Assembly (NCBI RefSeq): GCF_024763615.1 | Contig: NC_077223.1 | Location: forward strand, 89,962,627-90,026,626 | Direction of reading: 5' to 3' | DNA length: 64,000 bases | Source of the DNA: Phlebotomus papatasi | Lineage: Eukaryota; Arthropoda; Insecta; Diptera; Psychodidae | Shown: positions 1-11,086 of the stretch, in pieces | How the letters are laid out: the number at the start of each line of letters is the position of its first letter | Numbering within the stretch: position 1 is the stretch's first letter | Position numbers and translations under genes: made by a program | The notes under the pieces: generated by a model | Databases searched by the model: none | Seen by the model: only the letters and a program-made list of their open reading frames with translations | What the model was told of the DNA's origin: nothing

Positions 1-19
1 TCTTGAAGCACAGAAAATG

Positions 20-640
20 TGATTTTTACTGACCAGGTTCTTTATTTTTTACTGACCATTTTTTATATTTTACCGATCAAATTTCATTTTTAACTGATCA
101 ATTGATTTTTACTGGCCAAATTTGACTTTTTACCCACCAAATTTGACTTTTCTCCAACCGAATTTGATTTTTACTGACCAAAATTTATTTTATACTGACC
201 AAATTTTATTTTTTACTGACCAAATTTAACTTTTTACCGACCAAGTTTGACTTTTCTTCGACCGAATTTGATTTTTCACTGACCAAATTTTATTTTATAC
301 TGACCAAATTTTATTTTTTTGCTGACCAAATTTGATTTTTTAATGACCAATATAAACGCTGATAAAATTTGATTTTTTACTAATCAGATTCTCCATTTTT
401 TACGGACTATATTTTATTTTTTACTGACAGTATTTATTTTTTTACTGATCGTATTTGATTTTTTACCGACCAAATTTGACTTTTGTCTGACCAAATTTAA
501 TTTTTTTAAAGTTTTTTTTACTGACCGTATTTAATATTTTACTGACCATATTTTATTTTTAACTGACCACATTTGATTTTTTACTGACCAAATTTAATTT
601 TTTACTGACAAAATTTTATTTTTCTCACACCAAAAAGTCG
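20..640. repeat. Degenerate ~22-bp minisatellite (TTTTTACTGACCAAATTTGA)
   Basis: About 28 imperfect copies of a unit containing TTTTTACTGACCAAATTT run head to tail from the window edge to about 640. Units vary mainly in T-run length and in the ACTGACC core (ACCGACC, CTGATC and similar). The same motif recurs at 13655-13735, 44140-44350 and 44700-44820, and as its complement at 13490-13540 and 43385-44060. No coding potential is visible. The left limit may lie outside the window. Confidence 0.9.
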
Positions 641-659
641 CATCCTGACAAATCTTGCA

Positions 660-1430
660 ATCTGAAAGAATGGGAGGTACCTAATCTCTGAGTTGGATCG
701 CTCGAGGGTCCGCTACTTTTCCCTGATTCTCCAAATACTCTTCTTTCACGCTGGAAGCGACTGGGGGATTTCTCTCGTCGTACACGGTGCCTCGGTGTCT
801 CCTGAGTTCCTTGGACCGCCGTCGAAGATGATTTCCTAACCTTGTAACCTTCTTCTGTTGGGTAGATTTAAGATACTGTTGGGTTGAGGGCTTCAAGTAG
901 AGTAATACATACCGTCTCTGGGGGCGCCTATGGCGTCCCTCACAGGTTGTCTCGCTCTTTGATAGTTTCTTGGTCGGGCAGATACGCTCTAATGGCTCTG
1001 GGACCACCTGGGGCTCCCGGCGAACACGCACTGGGTTTGGAGACAGCTGGAAAGCAGACACGCTCTGTCCTCTTGCCTATCCCGTACACGATACAGGGCT
1101 ACACGTGTCACCGACTGCGACCTTCGCGTCTTCTGCGGGTTTTGAGGCTTCCAGTGTTTCTGCCCAAGCTAAAGATTCACCTTGATTTTCATCCCTCCAA
1201 CTCGAGAAATTGTATTTCAAGCTACGTGTATTCTTATCTGCATTATAGAGCTAGAGTGAAGTCCGTTGTTATATCGGCCAGTCTTGAAGCGAGAATAAGG
1301 TTTCTCCAGGCAGAGAACCCCGTCCGGAGACAAGACTACGAAAAATCTCTAATATTAATTAAATTAGGAATTTTAGATACGTCTTTACTCATTCCTTATT
1401 CAAAAGATTTTAGTAATTGATTGATTAAGG
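660..1430. other. GC-richer block of unknown origin
   Basis: This block is clearly more GC-rich than its surroundings and carries open frames on both strands (681-1061 minus, 126 residues and arginine-rich; 884-1420 plus, 178 residues). Neither shows a domain I recognise, and the two overlap on opposite strands, which is usual in GC-rich non-coding DNA. Similar blocks occur at 14835-15180 and 21340-21900. They may be old retroelement (LTR or 5' region) fragments; that is a guess. I do not call a gene. Confidence 0.35.
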
Positions 1431-3526
1431 TCCATACCAAGGGTTCAAATGGGTTGAGAACCCTGGATAAAATTTGAATCCTTTGGATTAAGGAGAACTA
1501 ATATTCTGATGAAGAATGGAAGAATTGAAGATTGCACAACGAGATTATCAATCCAAAATCAATTTAGTTTCGAGATCAAAAGCTTAGGATAGTCGGTCAT
1601 AATGCAAAGGGTTTCAGTCACATTGGTATAGAAATTTGCTTTCTTAAAATTGTCCGAGTCTCACAAAGCCATTATTATTTTTTCTAGATGAAATTCAAAA
1701 TTATTTTCACTGAAATACCACTGAAATTTTACCATATTTAAATTTGCGCGTTCATTATCAGAAATGAATAAAGATATAATAATTTCTAGAAAAATAATTT
1801 TATTTTTTGAATAATAATATGTGAGACAATGTACTGGTCCGAGTGGTCAAAGGAACACTTACGATCGATCCTTACCAATACCTACAAATTGGGCATAGGC
1901 TAATCTATTGTGAAAAGTAGAACCAGCTTTTATTTTAGATACTTTATCCCATTTTCTTTCTTATGTTTTTTATCAAAATAAAAATTATGTACCCCCCCCC
2001 CGCCCGCCAACAAAATTTGATATTTAGCCCCCTCCCTAAGTGAAATCCTGGGTACGCCCTTGATTTTCAATATGTTGGTTCCATGAAAAATTTAATTGGG
2101 TATACGTATTCATCAAGCATTTGATGAATATTCCGAGAACTTTTCTCTGATGAGGGTCAAAGTTCTCCACAGTTGGGTTATTATTAGTTTCGATTAGTGC
2201 AAAAGAGCTTAAAAGTATAGAAAAACTTTTTCTCTCCGGCAATTTAAAATGGAAATTTCATGGCATAGCACTAAAATATGCAGGCAAATAAGACAAAGAT
2301 GCGATTTCCATTTGGTCGTTTTCCCTCCAATGAACATTGGGAATAAATTATTCTCGGGAAATGTTTTATTCTTCTTCAACAAATATATAGTTCTTACTAT
2401 CATTCCCTGCAGTTGGGTTTTCCAGACAGGTGTGGAAATGAAGGCAGCCCTTGTCTCTTGATTTTATTTCAGGAGGTGGGGCTATCCAAGAAGGACTTTG
2501 CCCATTTGCTATTCGATGCGAAGTTGGTATGAGGAAAATTTTCAATCAACATCGGAGATATAGCTTCTGGAGGACGTTTTTTTATCCCTATCGCTGTGGC
2601 ACCAAAATTGAAGAGAGCCATTGAACATTTCCAACCAATATATCAATGAAAACCTCAGCGGAGTTGCTGATAGATAGCAATCGATATTGAGGCTGTGAGC
2701 ATGATGTAGGATATTCCCGAGAGTCAACAAAAAAATTTTCGCTCTTGCAAATAAATATTGTATTTTGCACATGAGCTTGTTTTTTTCTGCCACTTCTTTG
2801 TCTCTTCATCGCATAACAACTCATATGTATATACCCAAGTAGTCTACTCATTCCAGCACTTCGTAGGACAGATGCCCCGGAATAATATGAGTGGGTAGGC
2901 CCTACATGGCATTGTCATCGAACCGAAGATTCGAATTCCGGGTCTTGGTGTTGGACAAAAAAAGGGTACAAGTGGTGAAATCAAATATTCAGTAGGGTGT
3001 ACGTAAACCAGGCCAAGAAAAAAAAACAGCATAAGAGCCTTAAAGTTCCTAACAAATCATACGCATGATGTGCCTCTGCATCTGGCAAGGAATATACAAG
3101 AATGGGATCGAAACCAATAAACAAAATTGTTTAAATTCATTACGAATTCATTTGAAAGGCTCTCAAATTCCATTGCCGCCTTTTCCGAATTCTCCAGGGG
3201 ACTCTTACATTCATTGTTCTCAAACATATTCAGCCAGAACTGTGTCAAAAAAATGCAGGAAAACATTTTTTAGAAGATACAATCCCCAAAGAAATAACAG
3301 TAGAAAAGGGAATGGTAATAGGGTAGGCACGACCATTTTTGTGATGAAAATATGTTTCTCAAAAACGTGTAAAATACAGAGAAACACCAGAAATAATATT
3401 GTAAAGAAAAAATATGGAAATAATGAATGGACAGATGACTTTCCTGGGAAATCAGTTCTTAATTTTATTTATTTATTTTTTGCAAATTAAAATTGTTTTT
3501 CAAAAGTGTTATTGGGAACCGTGAAG
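1431..3526. other. Non-coding stretch, nothing recognised
   Basis: AT-rich DNA with only short, low-complexity open frames. A C-run sits near 1990. No exon with flanking splice sites, repeat family or RNA gene was recognised. Confidence 0.4.
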
Positions 3527-3736
3527 TAGGGGAAAGTACTCTGCCTTCGAACGTTCATGCCTTCGAATCATGTGAATTTCTCTTATTTTTCCTAAGAGAC
3601 TTATACATAATTATCTATAATTGATAATAAGCTAACTAATATTTAATAGAAATGCGTAAATTTCTTAGGAAAAATTGAAGAAAAATCACATTATTCGAAG
3701 GCATGAACGTTCGAAGGGAGAGCACATTCCCCTAGT
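3527..3736. mobile_element. MITE with TAGGGGAAAGT termini
   Basis: The left end TAGGGGAAAGTACTCTGCCT and right end GGGAGAGCACATTCCCCTA are inverted. The inverted similarity extends inward for about 45 bp (TTCGAACGTTCATGCCTTCGAA on the left against TTCGAAGGCATGAACGTTCGAA on the right). Length is ~210 bp with no coding content. TA at both edges fits a TA target duplication. It belongs to a set of otherwise different MITEs sharing TAGGGG ends. Confidence 0.8.
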
Positions 3737-4288
3737 TTATAATTTTTGTTTTGTAAATAAATTTCTGTATGATAATTTTAGATTTGTAAACCTATTCCCA
3801 ATTGAGACGCTCACAGATCAAATTTGGATCGTTTTAATAGGAAAATGCATCTTGCTCCGAGCGTCTCAATTAATTGTATACTTTTTCAAAAATCCTGATT
3901 GTTATAATCGTTACTACTCCAAATCCGTTCCTGGACCGCTTATAAGTCGATGCGATGTATATTGCCTTATGGTGCTTTGTCACGTGCGGATGGACTAAAT
4001 TTGGAATATTAAATCGAGGTCAGAAAATGCATTTCCTGATCTTGCAGTCCGGTAAAGAAGTGCCCCTAGATAATAAATTCCTCAATATTTCTATACTCGT
4101 GAGCTTGATCGTTAGGCTCCTTGAGGAGGAGCTGCTGTCCTTGTGGCAGTTAGAGCCAATTGGCCACTAATGGATTTTAGGCAAAGCAGTATTGCCGATG
4201 AATCTGGCCAAAGATAGATACAATCTGTAAAATAAGCACTACTTACTTTCGCGCTGCTGAACTGAAGAAAAACTATGATAGCTAATAA

Positions 4289-4490
4289 TTAGGGCAAGTC
4301 TTTCATGCTTCGCACATTTCATATTTTTTTCCATAAGCTTTAATAAATCTGACCTATTTTTTCCGGAAATGTGTGACTTAAAACTAGCTATATATATAGC
4401 CATAGATAGATCAGATTCATTAAAAGAATATGAATATATATGAAATGTTCAAAGCCAGAGTGTGTTCGAAGCCTGAAAGCATTCCTCAAC
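4289..4490. mobile_element. MITE, 'GGCTTCGCACA' family
   Basis: The left end AGGGCAAGTCTTTCATGCTT is inverted relative to GAAGCCTGAAAGCATTCCT at the right. Internally CTTCGCACATTTCATATTT faces GAAATGTTCAAAGCCAGAG. Other copies or halves are at 10555-10607, 24503-24654, 28230-28306 and 32021-32178. Confidence 0.7.
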
Positions 4491-5666
4491 AGTGTGCGTT
4501 GTTTTACTCAAAGTGTATGATATTCCAAACTGTCTGAAATTTGGCACAGTACCCCTATAACAACAAAAATGTACGCTTAGTAAATTTGTGTTCGAAAACC
4601 ATAATTGCAAAATCAAATGCAAGGTATTCAAAATGAATTTAATTAAAAGCGTTAACTGATTTATCTGTTGACATCTCTTTTGGGAACAATTTCATATCGT
4701 AGCTCTGATCGCCTTAAAAAGGCTTTTAAAAGCAGATGTTATGTATTTTATGGGAGCTGTTTCTTGACTTTTCTGCATGCTCCTAGAAGATTGCAATACT
4801 AACCACAAAGTTGAATATTCGCCATGAATTTTCTTGCCAAAGCGAAAAGTGACGATATGAATTTTCAAATACAACAGCAGATACAGTTCATTGTCACTGA
4901 TGGTGCCGCATAAATCAGCCTGTAGTGCAATTTAGACATCATTAAGCCAATTTAGAGGAGCGTCAGCGATAAGGCTGAGAGATTTCTCATCCTAAAGACT
5001 CCCATTGTCAGCCACTAATGTCAGAGCATTATGCTGACACTCCTTCCTCTTTCTCCCCAAGATTATGCTCCAACGCAATTGGAAAGGGTTGCCAAGAATT
5101 TTCCTTAGACGATCTCACCCTTCCACCCCATGATGGACTCCCATGAGGATTAAAAGTCCTATAGAAAAGAATTCAATGACACACAAAGTGGAGAAATAAA
5201 GGAGATACATTTGACATGGATGGTAAATTGGAAGTTTTTTGCAGTCACAGGGGATCCCAAGGCATACAGAGAACAAGACAAAACTCAAAGATCCTTTTTG
5301 GAATCAATGAGAAATTCTGGACAATTTCCCACACTCCTCATCCCACTGAGCACATATACTTTCCCACCAGCACTCGACCCGTTCCAAATTACAACACAAT
5401 CCTTCCCCATACTTGTCCCTTCTATGGAATTTAACTCGACACTTTTCCTCTGTTCACCGTATTCACAGATATCTGGTAATTGTACAAAGAGCATACAAAG
5501 GGTGTTTGGACTAAACGGGAACTTTATGTAATGGCAAAAGCTTTAGGTATGGTAACTTTAGATATATTTTTTTAGATTCTTTGAGTTTTTTGGCTTGTAA
5601 TATTCTGTAAAAATTCCTCAAGACATTTTTTAATTGTAATGGAAATTGAATATCAGTTACAGCTGT
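4491..5666. other. Non-coding stretch, nothing recognised
   Basis: A 106-residue open frame lies at 5211-5531 (plus). It has no recognisable domain and no supported splice context. No repeats or RNA genes were recognised. Confidence 0.35.
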
Positions 5667-5862
5667 ATAGGGGAAACTGGGGCACCACCAAACACTAATT
5701 TTTAGTTCTAAACTACTTGGACTATGTATATCGACCATTTCTTCAATGGACAAGCATCCCTATAATGCCTATAAATGCCTTGTCCTCTGAAGTCGAATAT
5801 CTGATTAGGAAATCGCAGTGTTTGGTGGTACCCCGTGTTTAGTGGTACCCCAGTTTTCCCTA
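5667..5862. mobile_element. MITE, 'GGGGAAACTGGGGCACC' family, copy 1
   Basis: Starts TAGGGGAAACTGGGGCACCA and ends GGTACCCCAGTTTTCCCTA, with the inner motif CCACCAAACAC/GTGTTTGGTGG also inverted. A second copy at 42406-42621 matches along its length. Non-coding, ~196 bp. Confidence 0.85.
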
Positions 5863-5940
5863 GTATAAGTTTTCGAAAATATCGAAAGATTGGATAATGT
5901 GACTTCCAGCGTTAATGTTTTTATATTTGGTTAAGATTTT

Positions 5941-6222
5941 AATGGGCACTCAATGGGTCAAGTGGTAGAGCACTCGCTCTATGATGCAAGTGTCCCGGGT
6001 TCGAATCCCCTTTAGTTCACCAGGAATTTTTCTGGCGTTAAGAGGGTTCGGATTGCATCCAGTGAGCTTCACTACACTTGATTCCACGGGCATGGGACTG
6101 ACAACCTCATCCCGTACAAGAAAAAATAATAATGCATGTCTAGAAATCCCCTTGCGGGAAGGCCTTGTTCCTTCATGGAATGTCGTGCCAGCATTATTAT
6201 TATTATTATTATTAAGATTTTA
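5941..6222 (+). mobile_element. tRNA-derived SINE, plus strand
   Basis: The head is tRNA-like: GGGTCAAGTGGTAGAGCACT resembles an A box and GGGTTCGAATCCC is a canonical B box. The body (CCAGTGAGCTTCACTACACTTG region) is followed by an A-rich segment and an (ATT)n tail at 6194-6215. A second copy lies on the minus strand at 19089-19278. The open frame across it (5981-6223) is incidental. Not a functional tRNA, because the 3' half does not close a cloverleaf. Confidence 0.85.
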
Positions 6223-6286
6223 ATTATGCTACCCAATGAGTGACTTACGGTTCTATTGATTTCTGGGTCTCTGTCACTTTACCTGT

Positions 6287-6345
6287 ATACAGTAGACTCT
6301 CAAATTCGGACAATTGGGACCGAAATGCCATCTGAATTAGAGAGA
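6287..6345. mobile_element. Solo left end of a pogo-like MITE
   Basis: TACAGTAGACTCTCAAATTC followed by GGACCGAAATG matches the left end of the element at 52070. I did not find the matching right end nearby, so this is probably a truncated copy. Confidence 0.55.
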
Positions 6346-6539
6346 GATTCAGTTCAGTCTATAACGTCGAAAAAGGATGTGTGGACTTGGGTATCTCAGG
6401 GATATTTCGTTGGGTACTAACTGATGTTGCGGTTAGTTACCATAAGAGAGCCTATTCCCTCCTAGTCCTCCCAACCTAAGAAATTCCTAAGCAAGAGTTC
6501 ACTTGATATTTTATTTTCGAATTTATTAATCATTTTTTC

Positions 6540-6704
6540 AATTTTAGTTGGTTTAGGTTACCAACGCTAAGACGGCGATGGCCGCTATTACACAAAAATT
6601 TAATTTCTGTCAAAAGTCTGTCAAAATTTTGCTTTCAAGAGCTTTAGTTCAAACGCAGTATTCGAAAATATATAAATAAATAAAAAATAAATAAAATAAA
6701 TAAG
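6540..6704 (+). mobile_element. 3' tail of a LINE/SINE-type retroposon
   Basis: ACGCTAAGACGGCGATGGCC is shared with 57228-57250 (ACGCTAAGACGGCGATGTCC), with related forms at 10655-10680 and 14390-14420. Each copy ends in a simple-repeat tail; here it is (AATA)n at 6668-6704. This repeated 3' end followed by a variable short tandem tail is typical of a target-primed retroposon. Confidence 0.6.
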
Positions 6705-6916
6705 GTAATGTACCCTTGAGTCGACTGGTTTCTCAACTCGACCGGTTGGCTAATTTTTGACTGTTTGATGGTCAATTTCTATGAAATTGTCACTGATTCG
6801 TGTTTATTTATGGAATAATTGACCTATTAATGTTAGATCATATGTCAAATATTAGTTCAAATATAAATAAATTGATTAAACAACTCCATCGGTCGACTTG
6901 AGGGCACTTTATCTTA
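6701..6916. mobile_element. MITE, 'AAGGTAATGTACCCTTGAGTCGAC' family, copy 1
   Basis: The left end (AAGGTAATGTACCCTTGAGT, CGACTGG) is inverted relative to the right (CGGTCGACTTGAGGGCACTT, ATCTT). The second copy is at 29421-29638 and shares the core TTGTCACTGATTCGTG/TTATTTATGGAATAATTGA. It abuts the (AATA)n retroposon tail. Confidence 0.8.
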
Positions 6917-6920
6917 CGGC

Positions 6921-7292
6921 GTTATCACACTTGCACATTAAAATTTTAATGTGATTCACATTAATTTTCGCTTGTGAGCGTCCAAATATGTTATTTGTGT
7001 CTTTGAGTCACTTAATATTTGGGCTTTTTCTATTTATTGATAAAAAAGTGGACTTGACCTGCAAAAATAAGTTTTAATTTACCTAAAGCATAAATATTTT
7101 TCACATTAAAAAATTAATGAGAAAATCGCATTAATTTTTTGCATTAATGCTATAAATCAATTTATATCAAATTTTGCGGGTCAAGTCTACCTTTTTATCA
7201 ACAAATAGATCAAATTTTGAATATAAAATGATTCAAATACACAAATTACACATTAAAATTTTAAAATTTTAATGTGCAAGTGTGATAACACA
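6921..7292. mobile_element. MITE, 'GTTATCACACTTGCACATTA' inverted repeats
   Basis: GTTATCACACTTGCACATTA at 6925 is mirrored by TAATGTGCAAGTGTGATAAC ending at 7290 (local variation allowed). A second inner inverted pair is also present. The ~370 bp are AT-rich and non-coding. It directly follows the preceding MITE. Confidence 0.8.
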
Positions 7293-9170
7293 GTTAGTCT
7301 AGTGGTCACATTTTGAGAAATTTTCGTCAAAATGGAGTTTTTTAAGTAAATTCCTTGATGCAAATGTGCACGTAATTAGCGTTAAATTTTGCAATTGTAA
7401 GGCACAATTCTCACAATTTCCGGAGACTGTAACACATGATGCTGGAATAATTTGAATTAAATATGTTAAAACAATATTTTCTGACTTAAGGCCTCTACAC
7501 TTGGGATCTATTTTTTTGTTTTTGACGAAAATTGTGTCTTTCATAGAATTTTGACATTTCTTTTTCAAATGTACAGAGCGGTGTGATCATATTGTACAAG
7601 GCTACATTGAAAACGCTATTTTTCGAGTATTTCGCGCTTTAATAGTCTTACCTATCTAAATTACATTACGTTAAAGCCCAGCTGCCTTTAGAAATACGTG
7701 AAAAATAGCGTTTTCAATTTCAATGCAACCCCAGTTCAGTGTAGTCCCACCTCTCTCTACAAGTAACTTTCTTAAATTTTTTTACCAAAATTATTCCCAA
7801 CATATAGCCTTTTTTCCATTCGTATTAATAATGAACGGTCCCTAAACATTGTGAAAAGTTTTCGACGAATTAGGGCATTTTGATGCGATCTACGTGCATA
7901 CGTGTGCAAGCAATTTATTTTTTTAAAAAATAATCCGTTTTAACGAACATTTCCTGTGTAGAGTGCATAATACATTATGTATAACGTAATCTATTTGATG
8001 TGGTACAGGGAATTGATTATTTCCAAAAAGGAGCGACATGCTTGTCTAATACCGAAGTAGATGACGTCTTTTTAATTTATCGAATGACTCAAACACGAGT
8101 GGGAAATCTCTGAAAATTAATTGTTTAATCAAACAAATTTTCACCCCTTTGTCAATGAGCTCGTTCAAGTGATTCCAAGTGAAGACTGAGTAAGACTAAG
8201 CTATTGAAGTGATTTTCTCAAGGGTGCTTAATTAGAAGCGTCAGTTGATGTAAAAAAAAAATAAGACGCAAATGGGAAAGACTTGCGGAAATATGAATCT
8301 TCAATATGCCACATAATGAAATATTTCCAATCAACTGAAAGTGCTTGACGGAGATAAATTTGTGATGCTGGAAAGGAAGTTTTCTACGATACTTTGGCAG
8401 AAGGATCGTCGTCGTTCAGAAAAAAAGCTCCAATGGAGCGACAAATAAAAAGCTACAGCGTATTTTTTTTACACCACCATCGCCCTATCTGGCACTCCAA
8501 TGAAATTAAATTCCTTTGACAGGATAAATAATGAAACTCATCACGATGTAATAACAATAATAATCACAATATGTAGAGCACTAAACTCCTCAGCTTCCAG
8601 TAGCAACTCTTGCGAGAATGGAAGGCGAGATGGTGGTTTTGGGTGGCATCCAGAAACATGAAGACTTCCATCATCTTACATTATTTACATTCTGGAGTGT
8701 TGGCTTATGAATTTTTCATTTGTGGCGCCTTCTACCGCATTTGGAGAAGCCGTAGTGGCTTTTTCCTACCAGGGCATTGTTTGCCGGAAGACGTCTCTTC
8801 TAAAAGTATTCTTAATTAAAATAAGTCAGAGTCTTACATCTGACATTCCATTGGGCGGTCCGAGAATTTTTTCCAGTATGGGATTTTGGTGAGTCTAGTG
8901 AGGTTAGCCAGAGATTTGTTTTATTTCATAAAATACCGTAGTAGATAACCAAAAATTCTTTGTGACTAGCAATATACTAGGGGTAAGCTTTCCAGGCTTT
9001 GCACACAACCTGGCTTCGAACATTTCGCTTCGAAAACGGATTTTTTTCGCGTATTTCTAAAGGAAGCTAGGCTTTATCATAAATTAATATTAACAGTATC
9101 GAAATACTTTATTATAATGTAATCATGTTATATTCTGTGATGGAAGAATCCGCTAAGTCCATAGTAAACC
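7293..9170. other. Non-coding stretch, nothing recognised
   Basis: No exon-like reading frame and no repeat family were recognised. 8990-9030 carries a weak half-copy of the GGCTTCGCACA MITE terminus (CCAGGCTTTGCACACAACC). Confidence 0.35.
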
Positions 9171-9432
9171 GCCTACATTGAGAGAAATCCGAAAAAGTTA
9201 AAATAACATTCCGGAAATGTTAATTTTACCCTGCATTATTAATCCGAAAACGGTGTAAATATTACCCTTTTTAGGTGTATTATGGGTTAAAGTTACCCTT
9301 TTTCATGTTGATTTTAGCCTTAAAAGGTGTAAAATTAACATTAAAAAATGTTGATATATTTTTACACCCAAAAAGTGTTAAAGTTATGACTAAAAAAAGT
9401 TAATCGCAGCCTCTTTTTTTTCCTCAGTGTAG
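9171..9432. mobile_element. Probable MITE, CCTACA(T/C)TGAG termini
   Basis: CCTACATTGAGAGAAATCC on the left is inverted relative to TTTTTTTCCTCAGTGTAGG on the right. The interior consists of short repeats of the type AGTTAAAATTAACC/GGTGTAAATATTACCC. Non-coding. Confidence 0.6.
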
Positions 9433-10223
9433 GAGCACCTTCCCGCAGTGTGAATACTTCTTCTACGCTCCCAGAGTGTTTTGGGCAGAGGCGGTGCATT
9501 TTATTAGGTTTTATCACAATCGAAATGTTTTTCCTGATATTCAGTTGCTTGCACTATCACAATCAACACGCAAATTTCAAATTATAACCCTTACAATTAT
9601 TATTATAGAAGAACTGAATTCTATACAATTTCATTTAGAAATAATCGAAAAAAATAGCGTTTTAACCCATTCCTTACCATGGTATTATACATCATACGCA
9701 AATTGAGTGATTTTAGATGATTTATTCCTAGGCAACTGAAACTCGAATTGCTGTCGGGAATGGATTTTTAGTAACTCTAGTTCTTCAATTACTTGGGAAA
9801 AATAGTCCGACAGAGATGAAAATACATTTTGTTATTGTTTTCTTGCTTCGCGGAAGGTCATGCAAAATTTTTGCTCAAAATGGCGGACGGAAAATTCGAC
9901 ATCCCGTCGAATTTATTAAAATTGGCCTCTTTCCTCTATCCTGATTTGAATTCTAGTTGCCAATTTGTTTTCTTGTATAGTTAATCTATCTAAAGCAATA
10001 GAGTTTGTAATGAATTAATGCACATAATTTAAACTCAGTGACCGTTAAGACGTGTGTTTGAGGACGAATCCCCGCACCCCAATAATAGATAAAAAAATTT
10101 TCTTTTCAAAAAATTCATCTATTAATCTTTAGGAAACTAATCTTAAAATATGAACATTCTATCTCAAGTATTTCTGGTACATTGACTGAATGGGTTAATG
10201 TAGCCCCAGCTCAATGTAGCCCT

Positions 10224-10438
10224 TATACGGGCTTCAGACCTAAGGCTTAGCCATATGGCTTAACTGCTCTAATTCCTTATCAATCACATTTTTTTAGACA
10301 AATTTAACTTAGGATTGGATTATTAAAGAAAATTAACCTATTAGGCTTTCAAAAAGCTATAAAATTCCTCGCTATTTAGGAATTAGAGACCTTCGGGAAT
10401 TAGGCTAAATCTCTAGTCTGAAGACCGCTTTACACTAT
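10224..10438. mobile_element. MITE, 'GGGCTTCAGACCTAAGGCTTAG' family
   Basis: The left end ACGGGCTTCAGACCTAAGGC is imperfectly inverted relative to AGTCTGAAGACCGCTTTACA at the right. GCTTAGCC/GGCTAA is also inverted internally. About 215 bp, non-coding. Confidence 0.65.
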
Positions 10439-10624
10439 ACTACTTTCCATAATTTTTATGATTTCGGGCACGTTAATCCTTATTTTCTCGTTGAGATTTC
10501 ACTGGTAGTAAACACAGAAGCTCTGGAATAAGTTGATGTGCTTTTCCTATTATAAAAGATTCAAAGCCAGAGTCTCTGCGAAGCTTGAAAGCCAGCCCCT
10601 ACACTAAATAGTCTAAACTAGTGC

Positions 10625-10760
10625 AAATTTTACATCGTTTTCATCCCGGAGCAGGTTGGTATCGACGCAGTGATAGCGATAGCCGCACAGGGGGTGAGTC
10701 AAAAAAAACAGAGAGATTATAATAAATAAATAAAAAAATAAAAATGATATAATAAATAAG
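10625..10760 (+). mobile_element. Retroposon 3' end with (AATA)n tail
   Basis: GGTTGGTATCGACGC and ATAGCGATAGCCGCA match the 3' end at 57214-57250. It is followed by CAGAGAGATTATAATAAATA and an (AATA)-rich tail. No protein-coding part is attached. Confidence 0.55.
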
Positions 10761-10829
10761 TCTTTTTTTGCATGAAAATTTCAGAAAATATAGTTGAAAT
10801 TGAAATAGCACTGACGTAAGACGTATCTT

Positions 10830-11086
10830 GAGAATCAAGAAGATAAACTCCCTCTGGGTGCATCAGGGGTGGTTATCCTTTCAGGACAGAAAAACACCAA
10901 TATTTTTCCCAGAGCTTTCTACGCTACAACGCGCCTTCATCAGAGACTAACTTCCCTCCTTTTTAGCAACTGACTTATGAAAGCGCGTTGTAGCGTCGAA
11001 AGCTTTGGCAAAAATATTGTCCTGAATGAAACAACTGTCCTGAAACTACCCCTGACGCACCCGGAGCGAGTTTATCTCCTTGATTC
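10830..11086. mobile_element. MITE with ~45-bp inverted ends
   Basis: The left AGAATCAAGAAGATAAACTC and CTCTGGGTGCATCAGGGGTGG are mirrored at the right by CCTGACGCACCCGGAGCGAG and TTTATCTCCTTGATTCT. A second inner inverted pair surrounds CTACGCTACAACGCGC (10920) and GCGCGTTGTAGCGTCG (10984), so the whole element folds back. Confidence 0.8.

Noticed and set aside
681..1420. Two overlapping open frames of 126 and 178 residues
   Set aside because: They overlap on opposite strands in a GC-rich patch, and neither has a recognised domain. Kept only as a compositional feature.
5981..6223. 80-residue frame, and a possible tRNA gene
   Set aside because: The A and B boxes belong to a SINE head, the tRNA 3' half is absent, and an ATT tail follows.
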